NCBI RefSeq assembly: GCF_045277565.1
Contig: NZ_CP123584.1
Coordinates: 2,294,001 to 2,358,000 of the forward strand
Length of the DNA stretch: 64,000 bases
From: Aliisedimentitalea scapharcae
GTDB lineage: Bacteria > Pseudomonadota > Alphaproteobacteria > Rhodobacterales > Rhodobacteraceae
Reading direction: 5' to 3'
The notes under the pieces were generated by a model. The model was not told the origin of the DNA. It did not search any database and saw only the letters and a program-made list of their open reading frames with translations. How positions within the stretch are numbered: position 1 is the first letter of the stretch; the number at the start of each line of letters is the position of its first letter. The position numbers and the translations under genes were made by a program. Below, one piece after another: positions 42,372-51,574 of this stretch.

Positions 42372-43478
42372 TCAGGCACCGTAAATTGCAACCGGCGCGC
42401 CGAGCGAGTCGAAATCAGGGCGCACACCCAGTCCGGGCGTGTCGGTGGCGAACAGCCGGCCATCCGCAGTGGTCGGTCCACCGACCCCTGTGTTGCGGGT
42501 GTTGTAGTTCATCAAATCCGTCGAATTGATCAACATTTCGGACGGCGTCGAAGCCGCAAAATGAGCGACGGCGGCGGTGGTAATCTGCCCGCCCCAGGTG
42601 TCTTCGCTGACCACCGGAATGCCGTGATCGACCAAAAAGTCACGAACCCTGCGGGCCTTGGATAATCCGCCAAGGTTCGAAATCTTGAGACAACATATTT
42701 CTGCCCCCCGGTCGTTGACGATGCGGCGGGCCATGTCGATTCCGGTGACACATTCGTCCAGCTTCATTGGCTGCTGGGCCACCCGGCGCACCTGCTGGCA
42801 TTCCTCATATGTTCGACAGGGTTGTTCCAGGATGAAGTCCAGATCGCGGGTGGCACGGGCGACCCGCAAGGCATTATCGACGCGCCAGCCCTGATTGGCA
42901 TCAGCCATTGCCTTTTCCCCAGGTTTCAACAGGGGAACGGTGATGCGGATCCGGTCGATATCGGTGACCCAGTCGCCGCCGACCTTGATCTGGAACTGGC
43001 GATATCCGGCCGCGCGGTGGTGTTCCATTTCAGCGATGGTTTCTTGCAACGGTTTTTGCGGGGCAACCCGATACATGGGCGCACCATCGGTCAGCTTGCC
43101 CCCCATGAGCATCCAAACCGGCTGTCCGCTGGCCTGACCCAGCAGATCCCAGAACGCCGCATCAAACGGAGCCTTGGCATAGCCATGTCCCTGAACGATG
43201 TGGTCCATCAGGCGTTCCATCCGCCCAACCTGTCGCGGGTCTTCGCCAATCAGCTGGGGGGCAACCAACCGCGCCAATGCCGCGACCCCTTCGGAATGCG
43301 CAACCATGTAGTTTTCGCCACAGGGCGTGAATTCACCACATCCCTGCAGACCTGCGTCCGTGTCGATGACCACGACCGAAGCCGAAGCGGTGCTGATCGG
43401 ATTGCCCGCGCCCCAAGTATAGGTGCCGCCAACATAGGGCAGGGGAGTTTTATAGATCCGAATACGCGTGATCTTCAT
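42372..43478 (-). CDS. Mandelate racemase/muconate lactonising enzyme family protein (HpbD-like)
   Basis: 368-aa enolase-superfamily enzyme. Metal ligands Asp193 (MADANQGW), Glu218 (LEQPC) and Asp241 (LDECV), with general bases Lys165 (QIKVGGD) and Lys265 (CLKISNLGG). The single Lys at the first base position and the flanking sequence resemble 4-hydroxyproline betaine 2-epimerase (HpbD) as I remember it, but identity is clearly partial. AAGGAA lies before the ATG at 43478; the frame is open further upstream but enters non-protein-like sequence inside the alcohol dehydrogenase gene. Confidence 0.88.
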   Translation of the reverse strand: MKITRIRIYKTPLPYVGGTYTWGAGNPISTASASVVVIDTDAGLQGCGEFTPCGENYMVAHSEGVAALARLVAPQLIGEDPRQVGRMERLMDHIVQGHGYAKAPFDAAFWDLLGQASGQPVWMLMGGKLTDGAPMYRVAPQKPLQETIAEMEHHRAAGYRQFQIKVGGDWVTDIDRIRITVPLLKPGEKAMADANQGWRVDNALRVARATRDLDFILEQPCRTYEECQQVRRVAQQPMKLDECVTGIDMARRIVNDRGAEICCLKISNLGGLSKARRVRDFLVDHGIPVVSEDTWGGQITTAAVAHFAASTPSEMLINSTDLMNYNTRNTGVGGPTTADGRLFATDTPGLGVRPDFDSLGAPVAIYGA

Positions 43479-43489
43479 AATGGGTTCCT

Positions 43490-44599
43490 TCAGGGCGTCA
43501 CAACTATGTTGCCAACATGCTGTTTCTGCAAAAAGATCTCTTGCGCGCGGGCCAGATCCTTGAGCCCAAAGGTTTCGGCCAGCAAAGGTTTCAGCGCGCC
43601 GGTTTCGATCATGCCCACAACCCGGTGCATGGTGCCCGGCGGACAGATGGTGGCACCGGTCAATTGCAGGTCCTTGTAAACCAGCTGGCGCAGATCGAAT
43701 TTGGCCATTGGCCCGGCGATACACCCCGACGTCGAATAGCGCCCGCCCTGACGGAGCGCATTGATCAGCGCCATGAACATAGGGGCCCCAACCACATCCA
43801 GCGCAATGTCCACAGGGCCCTGGGCTGCGGTGCGGATCGCGGACTCCAGATCGTCGGTGTTGCGGTCGATCACAATCTCCGCGCCCAGATCGCGCAGCAG
43901 GTCGGCCTTGGTCAGGCTGGCGACTGCGATCACCCGGCATCCGCGCAGGCGGCACAGCTGGATCGCGGCTGATCCGACCCCGCCCGACGCCCCAGTGATC
44001 ACAACCGTTTCGCCCGGGCGCGGCGTTGTCCGGTTCACCAGGTTTTCAGCCGTTGTATAGGCACAGGGAAACGTGGCGAGTTCCGCGTCGGTGAGGTCAG
44101 AGGTCACAGGCAACGCATTGGCGGCCCGTACCTTGGTGTATTCGGCGAAACCACCGTCACATTCGGACCCGAAATAGCCGGAATTTGCGGTGTTCTGCCA
44201 ATCTCCATGCCCCAGCAACCAGGGATCGATTATCACCCGTTCGCCAATGCGCCCCGGATCTGTATCTGGGCCCACCGCAACAATGCGGCCCACCACGTCA
44301 GCGCCCTGAATCACCGGAAAATGGATTGCGCCGCTGCCCCAGGTGGCCTCGGTATCGTCAATGGTTTCGAACCCATCCGCACCACCGTCACCGATCGCCT
44401 GATCGACGGTTTTGGAATACCAGGCGGTGCGGGTGTTGATATCGGTGTTGTTCAGCCCGCAGGCCCCAACCCGGATCACCACCTCGCCCGAGTCCGGGCG
44501 CGGTGTCGGGACATCTGTATAGACCAGCTTTTCCAATCCGCCGTGCCCGGTGAGCAGCACGGCCTTCATGGTGGCAGGAAGAGGGGCAGCGTGGCTCAC
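43490..44599 (-). CDS. Zinc-type alcohol dehydrogenase-like (MDR) protein
   Basis: 369 aa. GroES-like N-terminal domain (VRIGACGLNNTDI-like region, here VIRVGACGLNNTDINTR, and GADVVGRIVAVG) and NAD(P)-binding domain with VVITGASGGVGSAAIQLCRL. Structural-zinc cysteines and the usual catalytic Cys (GxCGxN is GACGLN) are only partly present, so it may be a zinc-free quinone-reductase-type member. It starts at GTG, which overlaps the upstream stop (GTGA) and has GGAGG seven bases upstream; an ATG ten codons later is the alternative. Confidence 0.85.
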   Translation of the reverse strand: MSHAAPLPATMKAVLLTGHGGLEKLVYTDVPTPRPDSGEVVIRVGACGLNNTDINTRTAWYSKTVDQAIGDGGADGFETIDDTEATWGSGAIHFPVIQGADVVGRIVAVGPDTDPGRIGERVIIDPWLLGHGDWQNTANSGYFGSECDGGFAEYTKVRAANALPVTSDLTDAELATFPCAYTTAENLVNRTTPRPGETVVITGASGGVGSAAIQLCRLRGCRVIAVASLTKADLLRDLGAEIVIDRNTDDLESAIRTAAQGPVDIALDVVGAPMFMALINALRQGGRYSTSGCIAGPMAKFDLRQLVYKDLQLTGATICPPGTMHRVVGMIETGALKPLLAETFGLKDLARAQEIFLQKQHVGNIVVTP

Positions 44600-47064
44600 T
44601 CTGCCGCCTCCAGCACCGCGTCGGTTCGCGGTTTTTGTGACATCGGGTCATAGGCGGGTTCACCCAGAATGCGGCCTGCGCGCGGCTCACCGGCGACGAT
44701 GACTTCAACCTCGGTGCCAGGCACATTGACGTGCGGTTTGACATAGGCAAAGGCCAGGATCTTGCCCACCGTATGCCCATAGGCCACCGAAGCGGTTGAG
44801 CCGACGACCTCGCCATTCAGCTTGATCGCCTCGCCGCCATGACCGTCCTCGACACCGTCAGGATCAATTTCCAGATAGGCGCAGATCCAGGGTTGTTCAT
44901 CGGCCTCGGCGCTGGCACGGGTGGCGTCTGCCCCCAGATACTCCTTGTCCAACCGGGCAAAACGCATCACGTCGGCCTCGGGCAGGGTGACCTCGTTGGT
45001 GAGCTCTCCGGCGCCCTTGAACCCTTTTTCCATCCGCAGGGCATTCATCGCAAATGAACCATAATCGGCAATGCCGTGCGGCGCGCCCGCCGCCCAAAGC
45101 GCGGTATAGACATCGACACAGGCAGCGTCGGGCATATGCAATTCCCAGCCCAATTCACCGGCATAGGACATGCGGAAAGCCCAGACCTGATGCCCCGCCA
45201 CCGTGATTTCCTGTGCTGACAGCCAGCGGAACCCGGCATTGGACAGGTCCGCATCCGTACAGGCGGCCAGAACGTCACGCGATTTCGGCCCGTTCAGCGA
45301 CAGCGCCGACCAATCCTCGGACAATGTGGTGATCGCAACATCGGCATCATTGCGATTGTGGGTCAGATGGTCCAGCAGGCGCTGTTCAAAGAAGGCGGCA
45401 CAAACCAGATAATACCGATCCGCCGCCATGCGCACGATGGTGGTTTCCAATTCGATCCGGCCACGACGGTTCAGCATATGGGTCAAGGAGATCGACCCAT
45501 TCTTTTGCGGCATCCGGTTGGCGGTCAGCCGGTCGAGCATCGCATGGGCGTCCGGGCCTTCGACCAGTACTTTGGTGAATGCGGTGACATCCATGATGCC
45601 GACCCGTTCCCGCACAGCGCGGCATTCGGCACCGACCATGTCAAAGACTTCATTGCGGCGGAACGAATAATGGTCGCGCTGTTCCACACCGTCACGGGCA
45701 AACCAACGGGGGCGTTCGTGGCCAAACACCTCTTCATACACCGCGCCCTTGTCCCGTAGGAGGTCGTAGAGCGGCGAAGGTTTGATCGGACGGCCCGCCA
45801 GACGGTTGAAATGCGGGAACGGGATTTCGTGGCGCAGCTTGTAATCCTCATGCGCCTTGATCACCTGCCAGTCCTTGACCGCATAGGAGCCGAAACGGCG
45901 GGGGTCATAGTCGCGCATGTTGATGTCGGCAGCGCCATGCACCATCCATTTGGCCAATTCACGCGTCAGCCCAGGACCCCACCCAATGCCGATCTGGGTG
46001 CCACAGCAGCACCAGTAATTCTGTACGCCGGGGGCAGGCCCAACCATCGGGTTGCCATCGGGTGGATGTGAAATCGCACCGTGAACCTCGCGTGTGATAC
46101 CCAGATCAGCAAAAATCGGCATGCGTTCCAACGAGTTTTCGAGCCAGGGCATGACCCGGTCATAATCGGCCTCGAACAGCCAGTTTTCATAGTCCCATGG
46201 GCATTCATCATGCCAGACCGAATTCGAGTTCTCCTTTTCGTAGATCCCGATCAGGCCCTTTTTCTGTTCCATCCGAATATAGCCGGACACCTGTTTGTCG
46301 TCGCGAATGACCGGCAGTTCCCGTTCCAGATTCTGAAATTCGGGGACCTCTTCGGTGACGAAATAATGGTGTGTCATGGAGGTCATCGGCAGCTGCAGTC
46401 CCGACCATTCTCCCATCTGGCGGGCATAGGTGCCCCCCGCATTCACCACATGTTCACAGGTGATGGTGCCGTGATCGGTCTCGACCACCCAATCTCCCGC
46501 GTCGTTTTGGCTTATGTTGGTGGCCTGACAGCGGCGAAAGATTTTCACCCCTTTTTGGCGGGCACCCGTGGCCATGGCCATGGTGACATTGGAGGGGTCC
46601 ACATGGCCGTCATCCGGTGTATAAAGCGCGCCCAATACGCCATCCAGATTGTAGAATGGGTGTTTTTCCGCAATGAATTCAGGACCTACCAGTTCAATGT
46701 TGAACCCCAATGCGCGACCCACTGACAGGGTGTGGCGCAGCCAGTCCATTTCATCATTGGTATAGGCCAGGCGGAAACTCCCGCAGCCATGCCAGGTCAC
46801 CGCCTGTCCGGTTTCTTGCTCCAGCTTGTGGGAATACAGACCAATGTTGTAATCCACCATCTTGCCCAATCCATAGGAGCTGGTGGAGTGGGTGATCTGC
46901 CCGGCGGCGTGCCAGGTTGATCCACTGGTCAGTTCGGCCTTTTCCAGCAGAACCGTATCATCGCCCCATCCTTCGTGGGCAAGATGATAGGCCAGGCCAC
47001 AGCCCATAACGCCGCCTCCGACAATGACGACCTTTGCGCGTGCGGGGAATTCTTTGGAGGACAT
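44596..47064 (-). CDS. Dimethylglycine/sarcosine dehydrogenase-like flavoprotein with GcvT domain
   Basis: 822 aa. The N-terminal FAD-dependent oxidoreductase (DAO) domain has VVIVGGGVMGCGLAYHLA and SGSTWHAAGQITHS, the covalent-flavin type His-Ala-Ala motif of DMGDH relatives; the C-terminal ~390 residues are a folate-binding GcvT/aminomethyltransferase domain (RERVGIMDVTAFTKVLVEGPDA, RMSYAGELGWELHMP). Such enzymes oxidatively remove an N-methyl group and pass the carbon to tetrahydrofolate. It is the first gene of the reverse-strand operon, divergent from the MurR/RpiR regulator. The substrate, an N-methylated amino acid or related amine, is inferred from the family. Confidence 0.9.
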   Translation of the reverse strand: MSSKEFPARAKVVIVGGGVMGCGLAYHLAHEGWGDDTVLLEKAELTSGSTWHAAGQITHSTSSYGLGKMVDYNIGLYSHKLEQETGQAVTWHGCGSFRLAYTNDEMDWLRHTLSVGRALGFNIELVGPEFIAEKHPFYNLDGVLGALYTPDDGHVDPSNVTMAMATGARQKGVKIFRRCQATNISQNDAGDWVVETDHGTITCEHVVNAGGTYARQMGEWSGLQLPMTSMTHHYFVTEEVPEFQNLERELPVIRDDKQVSGYIRMEQKKGLIGIYEKENSNSVWHDECPWDYENWLFEADYDRVMPWLENSLERMPIFADLGITREVHGAISHPPDGNPMVGPAPGVQNYWCCCGTQIGIGWGPGLTRELAKWMVHGAADINMRDYDPRRFGSYAVKDWQVIKAHEDYKLRHEIPFPHFNRLAGRPIKPSPLYDLLRDKGAVYEEVFGHERPRWFARDGVEQRDHYSFRRNEVFDMVGAECRAVRERVGIMDVTAFTKVLVEGPDAHAMLDRLTANRMPQKNGSISLTHMLNRRGRIELETTIVRMAADRYYLVCAAFFEQRLLDHLTHNRNDADVAITTLSEDWSALSLNGPKSRDVLAACTDADLSNAGFRWLSAQEITVAGHQVWAFRMSYAGELGWELHMPDAACVDVYTALWAAGAPHGIADYGSFAMNALRMEKGFKGAGELTNEVTLPEADVMRFARLDKEYLGADATRASAEADEQPWICAYLEIDPDGVEDGHGGEAIKLNGEVVGSTASVAYGHTVGKILAFAYVKPHVNVPGTEVEVIVAGEPRAGRILGEPAYDPMSQKPRTDAVLEAAE

Positions 47065-47151
47065 CGCTCACTTCCTGTTCGAGAGTCGCAGTTTTCGATG
47101 GACAGGGTTAGGGATCAGATGTACCACCGTCAATAGAAAATGGGACAAATG

Positions 47152-47165
47152 TTCGCATTGGCGAA
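47152..47165. promoter_or_regulatory. Inverted repeat in the divergent control region
   Basis: TTCGC-ATTG-GCGAA, a perfect short palindrome lying 26 bases before the regulator start and 88 bases before the flavoprotein start. It is a reasonable place for MurR/RpiR binding, but 5-bp arms occur often by chance. Confidence 0.3.
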
Positions 47166-47190
47166 TTCTGGGGATTTGAAGAGGACTTGA

Positions 47191-48078
47191 ATGGGACAAA
47201 AAAACGTATCTTCTGCAGTGCTTCAGCGGCTTTCGAGCGAGCTGGACGATCTGACACCAGAGGCACAGAAGGCGGCACGCTATGTTCTGGAAAACCCACG
47301 GGATGTGGGGGTGTCGACCGTGCGCGAGATCGCGGATGCGGCGGATGTCAAACCCAACACCGTGGTCCGCATGGCGCGCCAGGTTGGGTTTGATGGCTAT
47401 GACGATTTCCGTGAACCGTTTCGTGAAGCGATCCGCCAAGGGCAGGCGTCGCTTCCGGATCGGGCGCGGTGGTTGCAGGACATGCAGAAACGCGGCGGGC
47501 TGGCCGAATTATATGCCGATATGGTCTCCAGCACGCTGCGCAATATAGAAGACACGTTTTCCGGTATTGATGAATCCGAGCTGAGCGCAGCGGCCGCCAA
47601 AATCTGGGAGTCACGCAACGTGTTTACCTTGGGTGTTGGGGTCAATCACGCCAATGCCAGCAATTTTACCTATCTGGCCCGCACTGGAATGGTTCAATTT
47701 CATGCCATTCCGCGCGCTGGATCGACCGCGATTGATGATCTGGCCTGGGCGGATCAACGCGACGTTCTGATCGCCATCACATGCCGTCCGTATCGTTCCG
47801 AGGTGGTCAACGCCGTGCAGGTTGCCAAAGAGCAGGGAATGACGGTGATTGCATTGTCGGATTCCCCTGCCTCTCCGATCATACGCGCCGCAGACCACGG
47901 GTTTGTCATGTCCATCGACACCCCCCAGTTCTTTCCATCATCGGTCCCGACCATCGCGCTGCTGGAAACATTGCTCAGCTTTGTTATCGCGGCTGCGTCA
48001 GACAAAGTGGTGGATCGGGTCGAAAAGTTCCACGAACGTCGCCACCAACTCGGCTTTTATCAGGATGATCCATCATGA
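47191..48078 (+). CDS. MurR/RpiR family transcriptional regulator
   Basis: 295 aa. N-terminal HTH_6 domain at ~5-85 (LTPEAQKAARYVLENPRDVG, VSTVREIADAADVKPNTVVRMARQVGFDGY) and C-terminal SIS domain at ~125-270 (NVFTLGVGVNHANASNFTYLA, DVLIAITCRPYRSEVVNAVQ). SIS domains usually sense phosphosugars, but many MurR/RpiR proteins in roseobacters sit with amine catabolism genes. AGAGGA precedes the ATG. It overlaps the Rieske oxygenase gene by four bases and is divergent from the flavoprotein operon. Confidence 0.92.
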   Translation: MGQKNVSSAVLQRLSSELDDLTPEAQKAARYVLENPRDVGVSTVREIADAADVKPNTVVRMARQVGFDGYDDFREPFREAIRQGQASLPDRARWLQDMQKRGGLAELYADMVSSTLRNIEDTFSGIDESELSAAAAKIWESRNVFTLGVGVNHANASNFTYLARTGMVQFHAIPRAGSTAIDDLAWADQRDVLIAITCRPYRSEVVNAVQVAKEQGMTVIALSDSPASPIIRAADHGFVMSIDTPQFFPSSVPTIALLETLLSFVIAAASDKVVDRVEKFHERRHQLGFYQDDPS

Positions 48079-49166
48079 ACATTCCCCTGACACACTCTTT
48101 GGAAGCCCGCTATTACACGGACCCCGAAATTTTCGGCAATGAACTGAACGGTTTGCTGTCGCGTACCTGGCAGTTTGCCGGGCATGTGGCAGATATTCCC
48201 AATGTCGGGGATTACTTTGCCTTTGAGATTGCCGGGCAAAGCCTGTTTGCCATCCGGGGCCGCGACGCTGTGGTGCGCACGTTCTACAATGTGTGCCAGC
48301 ATCGCGCCCATGAAATGGTGTCGGGTACCGGCAATACGCGCGTTGTGGTCTGTCCCTACCACCAATGGACCTATGAGCTGACCGGGGGGTTGCGTGCCGG
48401 ACCCAACGTCAAATCGGTGCCAGGGTTTGACCGCGAAAAAATCTGTCTGACCGAGGTGCGAACCGAAGATTTCAACGGATTTCTGTTCGTCAATCTCGAC
48501 AAAGACGCCGCGCCGATGGACGACTGGTTTCCCGGTGTGCGCGCTGAGCTGCGCAAATACGTGCCTCATATCGACACGTTGGCACCGCTGGAATGGGTCG
48601 AATGTCCTGAGAATTGTAACTGGAAGGTGTCGGTCGAAAACTATTCCGAATGTTACCATTGCCCGACCAACCATCCGACCTTTGCCGAAGGGGTGGTGAA
48701 ACCCGAAACCTATGACATTCAGCCCGACGCCGGGGGCGGATATGTGCTGCGCCATGTCACAGAATGCCAAAGCCTCGAGTCGATGACCTATCCCATTGAT
48801 CTGGACAGCAACGAACATGCCGGCGACTACCAAAGCTGGTTCCTGTGGCCGATGTTTTCATTCCAGTGCTACCCGGGCAATGTGTTAAACACGTATCACT
48901 GGCGGGCCAATGACGTGGACAATTGTACGGTTTGGCGTGGTTGGTACACCGAAAACGGCCACGAAAGCGATGTGATCCGCGGGTTGGCGGTTCAGGATCG
49001 CGAAACCACGGTCGAAGAGGACATACGTCTGGTGGAATCCGTGCATCGCGGCCTGAAGTCCAAGGGATATGTACCAGGACCGTTGGTTTTGGATCCTGCT
49101 TGTGGCGTCATGAGCGAACATTCGATCGCAAAACTTCAGCAATGGATGCGCGAAGCGGTGGACTGA
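48075..49166 (+). CDS. Rieske non-heme iron oxygenase, alpha subunit (N-demethylase type)
   Basis: 363 aa. Rieske [2Fe-2S] site with Cys74-x-His76 and Cys93-x2-His96; catalytic domain with ENYSECYHCPTNHPTF, in which His195 and His200 bind the mononuclear iron. The sequence style is that of the glycine betaine monooxygenase (GbcA), stachydrine demethylase and carnitine oxygenase group, which remove a methyl or oxidise a quaternary amine. The reductase subunit that such enzymes need is not in the window. ATGA overlap with the regulator gene. Confidence 0.9.
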   Translation: MNIPLTHSLEARYYTDPEIFGNELNGLLSRTWQFAGHVADIPNVGDYFAFEIAGQSLFAIRGRDAVVRTFYNVCQHRAHEMVSGTGNTRVVVCPYHQWTYELTGGLRAGPNVKSVPGFDREKICLTEVRTEDFNGFLFVNLDKDAAPMDDWFPGVRAELRKYVPHIDTLAPLEWVECPENCNWKVSVENYSECYHCPTNHPTFAEGVVKPETYDIQPDAGGGYVLRHVTECQSLESMTYPIDLDSNEHAGDYQSWFLWPMFSFQCYPGNVLNTYHWRANDVDNCTVWRGWYTENGHESDVIRGLAVQDRETTVEEDIRLVESVHRGLKSKGYVPGPLVLDPACGVMSEHSIAKLQQWMREAVD

Positions 49167-49214
49167 TCGCGACCCCATCCAGTCCAGGTGATCACATACG
49201 CCAGGGAGGCAGAT

Positions 49215-49607
49215 ATGACGGACCGCGTCGAGGTGTTCTACTCGCTGCAAAGCGATTACTGCTATGCTTTGCTGGATCGGCTCCTGGGCCTACGGGACCA
49301 GGAGATCGGTGTTGTGATCCGTCCAATCCTTGGCGGTCTATTGCGCTTGGCTGAACGCTACCGGGATCGCGACGCGCTTGAGCACTCCTGTTTTGAACGG
49401 GACACCAGGCGTATCGCTGAAATGCTGGGGCTGCCTCGCGCCCATCCCGATCCTTCCCCCAGTCAATTGGCCCCCGGATCGCCCTGGATCGCCGAGTCAG
49501 AACAGCCGCTCAACCGCTATCTGAACCGGCTTTATGTCCGTGCGGCGCAGGTCGCAGTGACGTTACAGATCCGGCAGCCGACGAACGGTTGCCCGGTGCC
49601 GAGATAA
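49215..49607 (+). pseudogene. Truncated DsbA-family (2-hydroxychromene-2-carboxylate isomerase-like) gene
   Basis: 130 codons beginning MTDRVEVFYSLQSDYCYALL behind a good GGGAGG. The first ~110 residues look like the N-terminal half of a thioredoxin-fold DsbA/HCCA isomerase protein (IRPILGGLLRLAERYRDRD, FERDTRRIAEMLGLP, YLNRLYVRAAQVA); the family normally continues for another ~90 residues, which are absent. The last ~15 residues do not fit. Probably a 3' deletion; a short functional form cannot be excluded. Confidence 0.6.
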
Positions 49608-49694
49608 TACAGATGACTTGCCGAAATACGGCGATTCTGCCGAAGACACCCGCCGTTGTGGCGGCGGGCGGACAAACATGAAAAGGACAATCTC

Positions 49695-50081
49695 ATGAGT
49701 TTTGACGAAGACCTGTTCCTGAAAGGCCTGGAGCAGCGCAAAGCGACGCTGGGCGCGGAATATGTGGAAAAGAATCTGGCCGCAGCGGATGATTTCACCC
49801 GCCCGTTTCAGGAGGCGATGACCGCCTGGTGTTGGGGGTTTGGTTGGGGCGATGATGTGATCGACCCCAAGACCCGTTCAATGATGAACCTGGCGATGAT
49901 CGGTGCATTGGGCAAAATGCACGAATGGGAAATCCACTGCAAAGGCGCGCTGAACAACGGCGTGACCAAAGAAGAAATTCGCGCTATTATTCATGTGGTT
50001 GGTATCTATTGTGGTGTTCCGCAGTCGCTGGAATGTTTTCGCGTGGCCCGCAAGGTGCTCGAAGAGCGCGATCTCTTGTGA
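49695..50081 (+). CDS. Carboxymuconolactone decarboxylase family protein
   Basis: 128 aa, all-helical CMD fold. Landmarks are AWCWGFGWGDDVIDPKTRSMMNLAMIGALGKMHEWEIHCKGALNN split across helices, and EEIRAIIHVVGIYCGVPQSLECFRVAR. It resembles PcaC (gamma-carboxymuconolactone decarboxylase) more than AhpD because the CxxC of AhpD is absent. AAAAGGA precedes the ATG. It ends the forward operon that begins with the MurR/RpiR regulator. Confidence 0.87.
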   Translation: MSFDEDLFLKGLEQRKATLGAEYVEKNLAAADDFTRPFQEAMTAWCWGFGWGDDVIDPKTRSMMNLAMIGALGKMHEWEIHCKGALNNGVTKEEIRAIIHVVGIYCGVPQSLECFRVARKVLEERDLL

Positions 50082-50087
50082 TTGCGC

Positions 50088-50124
50088 AGCGTCGCCGCGG
50101 CAAAGGTCGCGGCGACGCTTTTTT
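50088..50124 (+). terminator. Rho-independent terminator
   Basis: Perfect 12-bp stem AGCGTCGCCGCG / CGCGGCGACGCT with an 8-base loop, followed by T6. It closes the operon ending with the CMD-family gene. Confidence 0.93.
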
Positions 50125-50155
50125 GGACCGGATATTGCCCCAGGAGCTGCTGCGT

Positions 50156-50464
50156 TCAATCGGGCAGGGACACTGGGATGTCCTGGACCAGACGACCATC
50201 CTCGCGGGAAAATATCAGAATTCTGTCGTCATGCGTCACCACGGCGAACCAGGTTGCGCCCTGGGTAAAGGCCTGCGCCCGTGTCCCATCGGGCAGTACG
50301 ATCTGATCGGGCAGAGCCATCTGTGCCGGGCCTGATTTCAGGCGGGTGACAAGCAGACCGACGACGACTACAACGCCGACAATCATCACGGCCGTCAGAA
50401 CGGTCACCAGTACCCGTAGAAACCGAAGGTTGGCCGGCAATTCCGGCTGAGGAGAGTCGTCCAT
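50156..50464 (-). CDS. Small single-pass membrane protein (DUF6476-like)
   Basis: 102 aa from the ATG at 50464. One membrane segment at ~20-42 (VLVTVLTAVMIVGVVVVVGLLV), then a ~60-residue beta-rich domain (IVLPDGTRAQAFTQGATWFAVVT). It matches a small roseobacter-conserved family of unknown function as I remember it. Its start codon overlaps that of divergent rluD on the other strand. Confidence 0.8.
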   Translation of the reverse strand: MDDSPQPELPANLRFLRVLVTVLTAVMIVGVVVVVGLLVTRLKSGPAQMALPDQIVLPDGTRAQAFTQGATWFAVVTHDDRILIFSREDGRLVQDIPVSLPD

Positions 50465-51491
50465 GACAACCACGCGCGTTACGTTTCAGATCGCGGAAAA
50501 CCCGCCTGGTCGTCTTGATAAGGCGCTTTCGCGGGATGTGCCAGAGGCCGCAACCCTGTCACGGACCCGGTTGGCCCGGTTGATCGACCAGGGGGCGGTT
50601 TTGATCGATGGACAGGTGGCCAGCGACCCCAAGGCCAAAGTGGCCGAAGGGGCCCAGGTCGAAATCACCATCCAACAGGCCGAAGACAGCCACATCGGCC
50701 CCGAAGATATCCCGTTGGATGTGGTGTTTGAAGATGATGACCTGATTGTGGTCAATAAACCGGCGGGTATGGTGGTACACCCTGCGCCGGGGTCTCCGAA
50801 CGGGACTTTGGTCAATGCTCTTTTGCATCATTGCGGGGATGATTTGTCCGGGGTCGGCGGGGTCAAACGCCCCGGTATTGTGCATCGGATCGACAAGGAA
50901 ACCAGCGGATTGCTGGTAGTGGCAAAATCGGATGCCGCCCATCAGGGACTGGCGGATCAATTTGCGAAACACACGGTCGAACGCTATTACCGGGCCATCT
51001 GTTTTGGGGTGCCCGATGCCAATGATCCCAGGTTGCGCGGGGTCAAGGGGGCCAATTTTGAGTCCGGAAACATCCTGCGGATCACCACACAGTTGGCACG
51101 CCACAAGACGGATCGCCAGCGCCAGGCCGTTCTGTTTCAGGGCGGGCGCCATGCGGTGACCCGGGTTCGGATTGTGCAGCCGTTTGGCACACCGCATGTT
51201 GCGACTTTGGTTGAATGCTGGTTGGAAACCGGCCGCACCCATCAGATCCGTGTGCATATGGCCCATGCCGGGCATGGTTTGATCGGGGATCCTGTTTATG
51301 GCGGGCGGCGCAAATTGGCAGCCAAATCGCTGCCACAGCCTGCGTTGGACGCCATTCAGGCGTTTCCCCGTCAGGCGCTGCACGCTGCGGTTCTGGGCTT
51401 TGTGCATCCTGTCAGCGGTGACTCCTTGCGGTTCGAAGCGCCGTTGCCCGAGGACATGCGTGCGTTGCTGGCTGTGATGGGGCAGGGCTGA
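50463..51491 (+). CDS. rluD: RluA-family 23S rRNA pseudouridine synthase (RluD-like)
   Basis: 342 aa. N-terminal S4 domain (~10-80: RLDKALSRDVPEAATLSRTR), then the catalytic domain with VVNKPAGMVVHPAPG and GIVHRIDKETSGLLVVAKSD (catalytic Asp in HRIDKETSG), and ETGRTHQIRVHMAHAGHGLIGDPVYG. E. coli RluD modifies U1911, U1915 and U1917. RluD rather than RluC is suggested by the sequence but not proven. Confidence 0.92.
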   Translation: MTTTRVTFQIAENPPGRLDKALSRDVPEAATLSRTRLARLIDQGAVLIDGQVASDPKAKVAEGAQVEITIQQAEDSHIGPEDIPLDVVFEDDDLIVVNKPAGMVVHPAPGSPNGTLVNALLHHCGDDLSGVGGVKRPGIVHRIDKETSGLLVVAKSDAAHQGLADQFAKHTVERYYRAICFGVPDANDPRLRGVKGANFESGNILRITTQLARHKTDRQRQAVLFQGGRHAVTRVRIVQPFGTPHVATLVECWLETGRTHQIRVHMAHAGHGLIGDPVYGGRRKLAAKSLPQPALDAIQAFPRQALHAAVLGFVHPVSGDSLRFEAPLPEDMRALLAVMGQG

Positions 51492-51574
51492 AGCTGTAAC
51501 CAAATGCACATCTGCGCGAGGTTTGGATGTGTGCCTTTTCCTAATTTTTCTTTAACGCAATACTGATACCACCC

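Noticed and set aside
43479..43955. N-terminal extension of the enolase-superfamily protein by ~159 codons.
   Set aside because: The extension lies inside the alcohol dehydrogenase gene in another frame and reads as Arg/Gly/Pro-rich non-protein sequence; a good ribosome-binding site marks the start at 43478.
47140..47200. Direct repeat ATGGGACAAA (47140 and 47191) as a regulator site.
   Set aside because: The second copy is the start of the regulator coding sequence; a 10-base repeat here is probably coincidence.
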